Of a DNA stretch of 20,028 bases, positions 8,236-15,519 are shown in pieces. The position numbers and the translations under genes are program-made. The stretch comes from an uncultured Ignavibacteria bacterium (GTDB lineage: Bacteria > Bacteroidota > Ignavibacteria > Kapaibacteriales > UBA961). Location of the stretch: the NCBI GenBank assembly GCA_937868245.1, contig CALMMI010000598.1:1-20028 (forward strand). The letters run 5' to 3'. The notes below the pieces were generated by a model that worked only from the letters and a program-made list of their open reading frames with translations, had not been told where the DNA came from and searched no databases. Numbering within the stretch: position 1 is the stretch's first letter; every line of letters starts with the position of its first letter.

Positions 8236-8266
8236 TTGACTTGTATTGTTTATTAATATAGTTTTG
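8236..8266 (+). promoter_or_regulatory. promoter of the surface-protein operon, Bacteroidota type
   Basis: TTG at 8236-8238, a 20-base spacer, and an exact TAnnTTTG box (TAGTTTTG, 8259-8266). A transcript would start near 8272, leaving a leader of about 100 bases before the ATG at 8374. Two copies of AAAATGGG flank the upstream side (near 8201 and 8226) and could be a binding site, but this is only a guess. Confidence 0.6.
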
Positions 8267-8270
8267 TATC

Positions 8271-8295
8271 AAATTATTTTCACATTAAATAATTT
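8271..8295 (+). repeat. AT-only hairpin at the start of the operon leader
   Basis: AAATTATTT (8271-8279) is exactly complementary to AAATAATTT (8287-8295) over a 7-base loop. It falls at the predicted 5' end of the transcript, where a stem could protect the message or act as a DNA palindrome for a regulator. All pairs are A-T, so thermal stability is low. Confidence 0.4.
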
Positions 8296-8325
8296 TTGCC
8301 TGACCCCTCTAACGCCAATTTATCC

Positions 8326-8350
8326 ACCGGATGTTCCGGTACTTTTTTTC
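8326..8350 (+). terminator. terminator-like hairpin inside the operon leader
   Basis: ACCGG (8326-8330) pairs with CCGGT (8336-8340) over an ATGTT loop, followed by AC and a run of seven T. It sits between the promoter at 8236-8266 and the ribosome binding site at 8364-8370. It could end read-through from the AraC-type gene, or act as an attenuator for the operon. The 5-bp stem is short, so efficiency is doubtful. Confidence 0.4.
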
Positions 8351-8373
8351 TTATTTTTCATTTAGGAGGATCT

Positions 8374-9873
8374 ATGAGTACTGCTAAACGTTTAGTGTTT
8401 ACTAAACAGACTGTCGGCCGTCAACCACTTTTTTCGTTAAATCGCCTTAGCATTGCTGGGATTTTTGCAATAGCTATGATGAGTTTTGCAAGCCCTTTAT
8501 CTGCTCAATGGACTGATTGGACAGCTGGTTTTCCACGAGTGACATTAATACCACTTGTCCCCAACCCACTCAATATTGGAAGGGAACATGTAAATGGTTT
8601 GGTAGGGATTGGTCCTTTTGTTGCAACAATAGCTGCACCCGCATTCGAGCCAAAACGAATGCTGCATATCCACTCAACACGGGTTGTCGAACCTACGCAA
8701 TATTATCCTGCATTCCTTCGGCTTCAAACTCAAGTTGCAAATGATGGTGTTAATAATGTAAATCAATTTGGTCAAGCAGGTGTTGAGTTTATGTCAGGAA
8801 GCACACTAAATGGTGGTGCAGGTGCATGGTGTACTGGTAAAATTGTAGGTATTGCAAATGGGCAAGGGATTAATCCAACAGGTACACCTCTTTTTCAACC
8901 AGGTACAGGTAATATAGACTTACAAGGTGGACTTGCTTTTTACTGTAGCCCTTCAGCTCAATTAGGTTTACCGGATGAAACATCAGCAATCGAAGTAATG
9001 AGAATTATTAATGGAAAGTTAGGGGTCGGTACAACTAACCCCCAAGCTGATGTGCAAATAAACAGTATGTTCGGATTCCATGGAGGAGGTTCGAGTGTGA
9101 TGTCACATAATGCATATTTTGATGGCTCAACTTGGAAATGTATAGCAGGTTCAGCCGGAGATAAATTTCCTGTTAATATAGAAATGTGGAACGGATCGTA
9201 TCAAGTAGAAATCACCGATCATACAACGCCATTGGCAGCAAACAGTGCGATAACCTGGAAAACAGCATTACAGATTGGATATACTGGTAACGTTGGGGTA
9301 GGTGTGCAGTGGGCTGGTTCGCGTTTAGTTGTTAAAGGAGAAGATCATACGAGCAGTCACTCAGCATTAAATGTGGCAGATGATAATTACGCATCACTTC
9401 TATTTGTAAGGAATGATGGTAAGGTTGGTATAGGAACGGACAGCCCCGGCAGTATGCTTGATATTAAAGCACAAACATCAGGTAGTCGTGTAGCGGTATT
9501 ACGAGTTCTTAATACTTCAGGTACTGAACAATTTAAAGTTTCGAACGACGGATATGTATTATCACAGGAATTTAAAGTAGCACTACAAAGTGGAAGTGAT
9601 TGGACATGGCCCGATTATGTATTTGCAAAAGATTACAAGCTTTCATCATTAGTGGAAGTTGAACAGTATATTAATGACAACGGACACTTGCCGGGAATCC
9701 CTAGTGCTGAGCAATTGCAAAACAATGGAGGCATTGAACTAGGAAAGATGCAAGCAAAATTAACTGAAAAAATTGAAGAGCTGACACTCTATATGATAGA
9801 AATGAAAAAGGAAAACAAAGACCTTCAAACTAAGCTCAATACTCTTCAACAAAAGTTAGAAGAAAGGAAGTAA
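8374..9873 (+). CDS. secreted tail-fibre-like surface protein with C-terminal coiled coil
   Basis: The ATG at 8374 follows a perfect AGGAGGA (8364-8370), so I prefer it to an in-frame ATG 26 codons earlier that overlaps the leader hairpin. The 499-residue product has an extended signal peptide with a hydrophobic core at about 26-40 and likely cleavage after A44 (SPLSA/QW). Phage tail-fibre-like beta repeats follow: GKLGVGTTNP near 215, GNVGVGVQWAGSRLVVKG near 305 and GKVGIGTDSPGSMLDIKA near 350. The end carries a module common in Bacteroidota surface proteins (DYVFAKDYKLSSLVEVEQYI, HLPGIPSAEQ) and about 50 residues of heptad-like helix (MQAKLTEKIEELTLYMIEMK). It is probably a trimeric fibrous exoprotein, with the C-terminal module acting in trimer formation as in tail-fibre chaperone domains. 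No T9SS sorting domain is seen, so its route across the outer membrane is unclear. Confidence 0.78.
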   Translation: MSTAKRLVFTKQTVGRQPLFSLNRLSIAGIFAIAMMSFASPLSAQWTDWTAGFPRVTLIPLVPNPLNIGREHVNGLVGIGPFVATIAAPAFEPKRMLHIHSTRVVEPTQYYPAFLRLQTQVANDGVNNVNQFGQAGVEFMSGSTLNGGAGAWCTGKIVGIANGQGINPTGTPLFQPGTGNIDLQGGLAFYCSPSAQLGLPDETSAIEVMRIINGKLGVGTTNPQADVQINSMFGFHGGGSSVMSHNAYFDGSTWKCIAGSAGDKFPVNIEMWNGSYQVEITDHTTPLAANSAITWKTALQIGYTGNVGVGVQWAGSRLVVKGEDHTSSHSALNVADDNYASLLFVRNDGKVGIGTDSPGSMLDIKAQTSGSRVAVLRVLNTSGTEQFKVSNDGYVLSQEFKVALQSGSDWTWPDYVFAKDYKLSSLVEVEQYINDNGHLPGIPSAEQLQNNGGIELGKMQAKLTEKIEELTLYMIEMKKENKDLQTKLNTLQQKLEERK

Positions 9874-9874
9874 T

Positions 9875-9928
9875 ATGAAAAATGTAAAAGTTATTTTTTA
9901 TCCTTCAGTTATTAAAGGAAAAATATGA
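9875..9928 (+). CDS. 17-codon linking ORF, translationally coupled
   Basis: An ATG at 9875 follows a strong GAAAGGAAG site, two bases after the stop of the preceding gene. It encodes MKNVKVIFYPSVIKGKI and ends in a TGA at 9926-9928 that overlaps the next gene's ATG as ATGA. The ribosome binding site of the next gene (AAAGGA, 9914-9919) lies inside it. It may work mainly to carry ribosomes into the metallopeptidase gene rather than to make a useful peptide. Confidence 0.4.
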   Translation: MKNVKVIFYPSVIKGKI

Positions 9929-12585
9929 GAACTTTACTTTTAATATGTATCGGTCTTATTGCAAGTATGATGTATTCCATGAGTGCGTTCGCTGATAGTA
10001 ATATGGGTTCACAAATAGTCAACATTGACACAATGACAATTTCGACCTTTACTGATAGTAATATCGTGTTATCAATCACGGGCACTTCACAGATTTCGGG
10101 GCAATGTGCAATGAGACTTTATTCGCCGAATTTAGAGAATGATACCACCATTGAATTATATATGACCAGTGGTATAAGTGATACTCTGACTTTTACCCTT
10201 GCTTTGCTAAAGGGCGCTTCGTTTATGGATGTTACGTTTTCTATAATTGATTCAGCTACTAAGTCAAATTTCAAAGATAGTTTGTACGAGTGGGAAACTG
10301 CAAGAACATTATTCTTTAGAATAGATAGTAATGCAGTTGGATATGTAGGATATGAACCGGATAGTAATGATGTTAAAATGCCAACGTGGACGAAGGGAGA
10401 TGCTATTCCCACCCTTTTAGGTACCTCACTTTTAGGCAGTAAACGACAAAAAGACGCAAAAGCACTAACACAAATGATTTCTGTTTCTATTACCGGGCGT
10501 GTAGCATATTCTGTCAAAAATGTAGTTACAGACGGTGTTCCTGTTCGTGTATGGCTTGACTGGGATAGTGACAATAAAACCACCACGGGATACACTCCTT
10601 ACAGAAATATAGATAGTGATCCGGATTATAGGCATATAGGTTGGGATGATGCCGATATGAATGGGAATTTTTCATTCAATTTTGAATTCCCATCTGACAT
10701 TCCTGCTAACGAAATTTCAAATTCAATTAGATTTGTTGTTGGAAATAAGAATGATTATCTTGTCCTTTATAACCATTATGATGGAGATTTACTGCCTTCA
10801 AATAGTTCAGTTAGTATAGAACAGTCAACCTATACTGTCAACATAACAGATTACACAGTTGGTGTTGATATAGATAGGGGGTCTGCCATTCGATATTTAA
10901 CACGAGCAGCAATCTTCGCATCTACAAAGATGGATCTGCCTGATATTCCTGCAGTAACTTATCGTGTTAAGTCGGATGGTGATATCATCTCACGTTACAA
11001 CCCAAATGGTATAATATTTATGGGGCATAGATCACGAAACAACGTTGCCGCTATATATCATGAATATGGTCATTTTGTTCACGACCTTTCTGATGAACAT
11101 TATTTTGATTACTTTACAAATGAGTACGATGATCCGCACAAAGGAAATTTTTACTTCACTTTGGAATCGGGAATTACTCAAGCTTTTATTGAGGGATGGG
11201 CCTATTTTTTTGCAGCTGCTTGTTTGGATTATTGGTATGCAAAAGAAATGTCGTCTAGTGTTGTTTCAACTTACGGAACATACCCGCCAGTTTGCTACCC
11301 ACAAAACTCAAATGACTATCAGTTTTTAGATTATGGTCAACAGTTAATTTGTGACTTAGACAGAAGAAAAGTTGAAGGAGCTGTAGCTAGTTTTTTTTAT
11401 AGTCTTTATGATGGATATGGGTTGCGTGGACCAAATTATGAAGGAGATAACGACGATATGTCATTTGATGGCGCTTTCTTGCGTGGCAATTTAGAAGCAG
11501 CAAGAGTTTATGCATATCAATGGGATTGTTCGTATGTAGAAGGATTCAAAAATGCATTACTAGGACACTTTAGTGAATATCAATACAATGAAAAAGTTTC
11601 ATCGTTGAATGCATTATATTCAACACTGATATTAAATTCAGGAGTAGCTCATTCAGCTACACCTACTATTTTAACTGCTATCGGTACACTTTCTCTCAGA
11701 ACACTAAATTGGAATGATAATACTTGCCCTGTGACAAAGTCGTTTGGAGTTCTGGGAGGAACTGGAGTTACTTATCCATTTTTTCAGAATCAGGAAAGTG
11801 GATTTTATATTTGTCGGAAGCAAGTTACAAGTACTGATTGGGATGGAACATTAGCTGGCTTTACACTTATAAAAACTGTTGGCCAGAATATAACTGCTAC
11901 GACTGATGATGAAGTGCTGTCTGCGGGTTCGTATAGATATGTAGTAGTTGCTTATAATAGTAGCGGTGTTTCGATTCCTAAAGCAACAACAATAGTCGAC
12001 TGCACTACTCTCTCTACCCCAACGAATGAAGACCTTTCGGATATTGTAATTGATATTGATCGTAACGTTTCTGCTTCCGGTACTATCACTATGGAAAATG
12101 TTGAAGTAACAGGGGAGACAAAAATTGAGTTATGCGCCGGTAGCACTATTATTTTAAAACCAGGAGTAAAAATTCCTGTCGGTGCTCAGATTCATTCTCA
12201 TATAGAAAGTTGCACAGGTTGCTCTCTTACAACAGAAATGCCTAAAAGAGCACCCTCTGAAGAAACAATTAGTGATAACAGTACCAATCTTATTCCAATT
12301 AATACTTTATCCCCCCAAAAAGGGGGTATACAGATGCAATTGTACCCGCAGCCTGCAGATGATTATCTTATCATCAAGATTATAAGTGAAAGTGGCGAAC
12401 CAACTATTAGTCTTACGACGTTGGTGGGAGCAACATTACCTGTTAAACTAGACAGAGAGCCATCATCGCCTAACGTATGGCAATGGCGCTTTTCGACAAA
12501 AGATTTATCAGCCGGAGTATATTCGATTAATGTGAATACCGGTAGTAACAATTCTGTTTCACAACTAATTACAATAGTAAGGTAA
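9925..12585 (+). CDS. secreted HExxH metallopeptidase with T9SS sorting domain
   Basis: An 886-residue protein with a signal peptide (cleavage likely after SAFA, residue 24). A beta-rich N-terminal part includes a transthyretin-like segment at about 185-270 (ITGRVAYSVKNVVTDGVPVR). The catalytic region has HEYGH at 379-383 and a likely third zinc ligand in FIEGWAYFF (E423), a gluzincin-like layout with E as base at 380. An Fn3-like section follows at about 620-710. Next is a segment of the kind often seen before sorting domains (IELCAGSTIILKPGVKIPVG). The C-terminal type A sorting domain starts near 803 (QMQLYPQPADDYLIIKI ... LSAGVYSINVN). It should cross the outer membrane through the T9SS and be released or anchored at the surface. 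The start has AAAGGA and overlaps the linking ORF. The peptidase subfamily and substrate are not recognised. A C6-A5-G5 tract sits just before the sorting domain. Confidence 0.82.
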   Translation: MRTLLLICIGLIASMMYSMSAFADSNMGSQIVNIDTMTISTFTDSNIVLSITGTSQISGQCAMRLYSPNLENDTTIELYMTSGISDTLTFTLALLKGASFMDVTFSIIDSATKSNFKDSLYEWETARTLFFRIDSNAVGYVGYEPDSNDVKMPTWTKGDAIPTLLGTSLLGSKRQKDAKALTQMISVSITGRVAYSVKNVVTDGVPVRVWLDWDSDNKTTTGYTPYRNIDSDPDYRHIGWDDADMNGNFSFNFEFPSDIPANEISNSIRFVVGNKNDYLVLYNHYDGDLLPSNSSVSIEQSTYTVNITDYTVGVDIDRGSAIRYLTRAAIFASTKMDLPDIPAVTYRVKSDGDIISRYNPNGIIFMGHRSRNNVAAIYHEYGHFVHDLSDEHYFDYFTNEYDDPHKGNFYFTLESGITQAFIEGWAYFFAAACLDYWYAKEMSSSVVSTYGTYPPVCYPQNSNDYQFLDYGQQLICDLDRRKVEGAVASFFYSLYDGYGLRGPNYEGDNDDMSFDGAFLRGNLEAARVYAYQWDCSYVEGFKNALLGHFSEYQYNEKVSSLNALYSTLILNSGVAHSATPTILTAIGTLSLRTLNWNDNTCPVTKSFGVLGGTGVTYPFFQNQESGFYICRKQVTSTDWDGTLAGFTLIKTVGQNITATTDDEVLSAGSYRYVVVAYNSSGVSIPKATTIVDCTTLSTPTNEDLSDIVIDIDRNVSASGTITMENVEVTGETKIELCAGSTIILKPGVKIPVGAQIHSHIESCTGCSLTTEMPKRAPSEETISDNSTNLIPINTLSPQKGGIQMQLYPQPADDYLIIKIISESGEPTISLTTLVGATLPVKLDREPSSPNVWQWRFSTKDLSAGVYSINVNTGSNNSVSQLITIVR
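12311..12326 (+). repeat. C6-A5-G5 tract at the sorting-domain boundary
   Basis: Six C, five A and five G in a row form a small hairpin (CCCCC 12312-12316 with GGGGG 12322-12326) inside the metallopeptidase gene, encoding SPQKGG just before the sorting domain. Homopolymer runs of this kind can slip in replication; a one-base change here would remove the sorting domain. Confidence 0.55.
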
Positions 12586-12730
12586 GGTCTTTAGGAAAAA
12601 GTATTTACGCTGATATACATATCGACTTAAAACTTAATGTAATGTGAAAAATAATCTTTTGGTTACATCAGATTATTATACAAATAAGTAAGGTGTTTTT
12701 GCTTTATAAGCTGTACTTTTTATTCCTTAT

Positions 12731-12768
12731 ACCCTGCTTGATTCAAATAATCAAGCAGGGTGTTTTTT
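12731..12768 (+). terminator. strong intrinsic terminator of the surface-protein operon
   Basis: A perfect 13-bp stem ACCCTGCTTGATT (12731-12743) pairs with AATCAAGCAGGGT (12749-12761) over a 5-base loop. G and six T follow. It lies about 145 bases after the metallopeptidase stop and directly before the end of the convergent maf gene. Confidence 0.9.
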
Positions 12769-12772
12769 ATTC

Positions 12773-13357
12773 TCAAAACCCCTTCAACGTCCTATACAAT
12801 AACTCCAGTGGCAACCCGACAATATTATAATAACACCCAACTATATGCTTTACAAACACAGCCCCATAATCATCCTGTATTCCATACGACCCGGCTTTGT
12901 CCATCGGTGAACCACCGGCAATATAACCTGTAATTTCCTCGTCACCTAATTCCCGAAAGGTTACTTCGGTACGGGCGGATGCAACACTTACCCGCTCAGA
13001 GGATGAATCTACCAGTGCAATTCCGGTATAAACGGTATGTGTCCTCCCGCTTAAACCTTTAAGCATTCGGAAAGCGTCTTCTCGGTCAGTAGGTTTACCC
13101 AGAATCAAGCCATCCAACACAACAATCGTATCTGCACCCAAAACAATCGACGGCTCTGTAAGTTTGGATGCAACATCAAGGGCTTTGGTTTCCGCAAGCA
13201 GCTGTACATAATCCGAAGGGTCAACTTCCGTTACTGAAAAAAGTGATTCGTCAACTTCCGAGGGACGAACAGTAAATTCCAACCCGATTTGTTTTAACAG
13301 ATGTGAACGACGTGGTGAGGCAGAGGCAAGAATAAGCGGTAAAGACAAGGAAAGCAT
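12773..13357 (-). CDS. maf: Maf-family nucleotide pyrophosphatase
   Basis: Maf proteins are cytoplasmic pyrophosphatases that hydrolyse dTTP, UTP or modified nucleotides to the monophosphate, as a house-cleaning activity. The frame is open from a TTG at 13384, but the ATG at 13357 gives a 194-residue protein starting MLSLSLPLILASASPRR, the normal Maf N-terminus and length, so I place the start there. Visible motifs are the SASPRR loop (12-17), GADTIVVLDG with the catalytic aspartate near 76, GKPTD, LSGRTHTVYTG, and SPMDKAGSYGIQ (K154, Q161). The last fits the dTTP/UTP-type (YhdE-like) group better than the YceF group. No clear ribosome binding site is seen. The gene begins 34 bases after the preceding gene's stop on the same strand, so both are probably one transcript. 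It converges on the surface-operon terminator. Confidence 0.92.
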   Translation of the reverse strand: MLSLSLPLILASASPRRSHLLKQIGLEFTVRPSEVDESLFSVTEVDPSDYVQLLAETKALDVASKLTEPSIVLGADTIVVLDGLILGKPTDREDAFRMLKGLSGRTHTVYTGIALVDSSSERVSVASARTEVTFRELGDEEITGYIAGGSPMDKAGSYGIQDDYGAVFVKHIVGCYYNIVGLPLELLYRTLKGF

Positions 13358-13391
13358 AGTAAAGACTATTATTAGTACAAACAAAATTTAG

Positions 13392-14963
13392 TTATTTAAC
13401 AGAGAATCGCCGTAATTGCCAGCCCTCGCGTCTTGTCTTTGCAAGCAACGATAGTTCCTTGCGGTTAATTCCGGCAATATGTGCCTTTGTAAATGTATCG
13501 TTTTCAAGGATAAGCGGAGTTTCCGTTACGAGTTGTCCGTTCCAATCGTATTTTTGAATAACGATATACTCTGATGACACGCCAAGCGATGACTGTTGCA
13601 AAAGCAGGTAGCAACAAGAACTGTCAACAATAATGTCACCTACAAAGTAAGTACAGCTATCATTGTTATTTCCCCGCAACGGTGAATAAGAAATTCCTGA
13701 TGACATTGTATGCAAAAGTAATCCGGCAGGTGTGAATTTCCTGATAACACCTTGCAAAGTTACAGTGCAGAATATTCCATTGCCGGGATTCAAATATACA
13801 AATTCATTTCGCTGTGCGCAATAATCCATCTTGCCAATGGAATTTACATCAAAATTTTTAAGCGAGTAAGCTGACTTTAATACTCCTGTTGTCAGAAAAA
13901 AACTTCCGGTTTTTGCACCTGAATCTTTGCAAATGTAAAACGTCGGGATTGAGTCCTGAATTATTTGCTCATTGTTATTTGGAGCTGAATAAGAAAGATT
14001 ACAAAAATAAAACGGCGGTCGGTATTTAAGAGAAGATGGTATAAAACCCGTCGATACAGGGGGGCGTACTGCTCGAACTTCTGAACTATTGTAACTCTTG
14101 TTGCAATTCGAAAGTGAAGTGTAACAAAATGAGTTCAAAGATCCTTTGGGTGATGAATCGGAATGAAATATCCCCGCACTGTTACTCCCTTCAGGAATAG
14201 ATGAAAGTGTTGGGTTTGAAAAGCCATTCCTTTCAGCCGTAATGGCACAATCAAAATCTGTTATATGGTGTTTACTCTTTTGAAAAGATTGAAGTAAATG
14301 GGGGGCAATCGTTTGTGCATAGAATTGTTCTACATGTTCTTCGGGTGTTGCTCTTTTTATAAGATGTCCGTTGACAGTGCTGTAGGAATTCAAAGAATTG
14401 CGAGGTATATCAATTATGGTAAGTATGCTGTCGTAGTAATTTATAGTAGGTAAATGTGCCTTGCATACTGCAATGCTGTCTGTTTTGTCGAGGGCAATGC
14501 CGGGTAATTCCATAAAATTAACTACTTCGATTTTATGTGTATTTGGGTTGTTGAGAAATGAAAAAAAATCTTGACGTTGATGAGAAAATAATACATCTCC
14601 TGTGAGATTTAACGCTACTAATGCAGGTGATTCGCGAATGCCCAGCTGATGTGCCATTCGGAAATTACTGTCCCAAATAACAGTATCCGCTCCAGTCATC
14701 CTGGCTTTGAAGTTTAAGAAACGTTGGTAATTTGGTGTTTCAATTACAACTGAATTACGTGCTTTGTTTAGCTTTGCAAATTTTGTAACCTCTTTTAAAA
14801 GTATTGGAAGTGGAAATTCCCTAAAATTAACAGAATAAATATCTGCATCAATAAACACTAATAAATCATAATAAGCAGGCGGTTGTTTCCCTTGCCCTGC
14901 AATACATTCATTTTGCTCCATTTGAATAACAAACAATACAACCGACAAAAGTATCAAACGCAT
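13392..14963 (-). CDS. uncharacterised exported protein, thioredoxin-like plus beta-rich
   Basis: I do not recognise this 523-residue protein as a named family. It starts with a hydrophobic signal-like segment (MRLILLSVVLFVI) after an AAGGAG site. Residues about 30-150 resemble a thioredoxin-like fold without the CxxC pair: YYDLLVFIDADIYSVNF, and RESPALVALNLTGDVLF, which looks like the cis-proline strand. Such redox-dead domains are common in Bacteroidota envelope proteins. The part from about 310 to the end has repeated beta-strand segments (MDYCAQRNEFVYLNPGNGIF, YIVIQKYDWNGQLVTE) that would suit a propeller. A low-complexity, Ser/Asn-rich and Cys-containing stretch at about 245-300 links the two. 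The gene is divergent from sprA and upstream of maf. It is probably periplasmic or surface exposed; a role is not claimed. Confidence 0.75.
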   Translation of the reverse strand: MRLILLSVVLFVIQMEQNECIAGQGKQPPAYYDLLVFIDADIYSVNFREFPLPILLKEVTKFAKLNKARNSVVIETPNYQRFLNFKARMTGADTVIWDSNFRMAHQLGIRESPALVALNLTGDVLFSHQRQDFFSFLNNPNTHKIEVVNFMELPGIALDKTDSIAVCKAHLPTINYYDSILTIIDIPRNSLNSYSTVNGHLIKRATPEEHVEQFYAQTIAPHLLQSFQKSKHHITDFDCAITAERNGFSNPTLSSIPEGSNSAGIFHSDSSPKGSLNSFCYTSLSNCNKSYNSSEVRAVRPPVSTGFIPSSLKYRPPFYFCNLSYSAPNNNEQIIQDSIPTFYICKDSGAKTGSFFLTTGVLKSAYSLKNFDVNSIGKMDYCAQRNEFVYLNPGNGIFCTVTLQGVIRKFTPAGLLLHTMSSGISYSPLRGNNNDSCTYFVGDIIVDSSCCYLLLQQSSLGVSSEYIVIQKYDWNGQLVTETPLILENDTFTKAHIAGINRKELSLLAKTRREGWQLRRFSVK

Positions 14964-15519
14964 ACTTTAGCTCCTTTTAGAGATCTAATAAAATGGTGTT
15001 TATCCCCAGTTTGTAAAGACATACTCAAGGTAAACATCCTTACATCATGCGAAAATGTTTGTAAAGCATAAATATTAATAGAGATTATGGCGTGAAGTTA
15101 GAAACACTTGTTGTGTTAAGCTGCAATGTTTCCAAAGAAGTATGATATATTGAAGGTGTATTACTTCTGTTTTAGAGGTAGTATAAAGCAGTGCCGAAAA
15201 GTAAAATAGAATATAAACAATTGAAGTGTACGGAATGTATGAATTGTTGTATCTCCTTTGTTTTGATATGCTTGCCGGGTTAGTGCAAGGCGCGCAGGAT
15301 TGATTCGTTTATAATATTTTTTGAAAAATAGTATAAACTTCCTATTTATGATAAAATTTTTCTTGCTTAACCGCTCCAGTCGGCGTACTTTTGCACTTAA
15401 CTAAAGAACATCATATCTCCCTTCTATATCTTTTCACTAATCAAAGTGAGCCGCCATTTGTCTTAATGCTACTGTTTGGAATTTACTCTAAATTCATCTC
15501 ACAATCCTTTGTAGGACTA
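14964..15519. other. 556-base divergent region before sprA
   Basis: The gap lies between the leftward two-gene unit and rightward sprA. It holds the sprA promoter at 15363-15393 and about 120 bases of predicted sprA leader. No promoter match was found for the leftward unit, though its AAGGAG site is clear just before 14963. A 62-codon plus-strand frame (14883-15071) overlaps the leftward gene and has no coding character. No tRNA, repeat or riboswitch was recognised. Confidence 0.5.
15363..15393 (+). promoter_or_regulatory. sprA promoter, Bacteroidota type
   Basis: TTG at 15363-15365, a 20-base spacer and an exact TAnnTTTG box (TACTTTTG, 15386-15393). A start near 15400 would leave a leader of about 120 bases. 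Spacer and -7 box match the surface-operon promoter at 8236. Confidence 0.6.

Noticed and set aside
8296..8373. Upstream in-frame ATG for the fibre-like protein
   Set aside because: It overlaps the leader hairpins and has no ribosome binding site, while the ATG at 8374 has a perfect AGGAGGA and starts a proper signal peptide.
10119..10595. 158-codon minus-strand open frame inside the metallopeptidase gene
   Set aside because: It is antisense to a gene with signal peptide, catalytic motif and sorting domain, and shows no domain of its own.
13358..13384. TTG start giving Maf nine extra residues
   Set aside because: The Maf family normally begins just before the ILASASPRR strand, which the ATG at 13357 provides.
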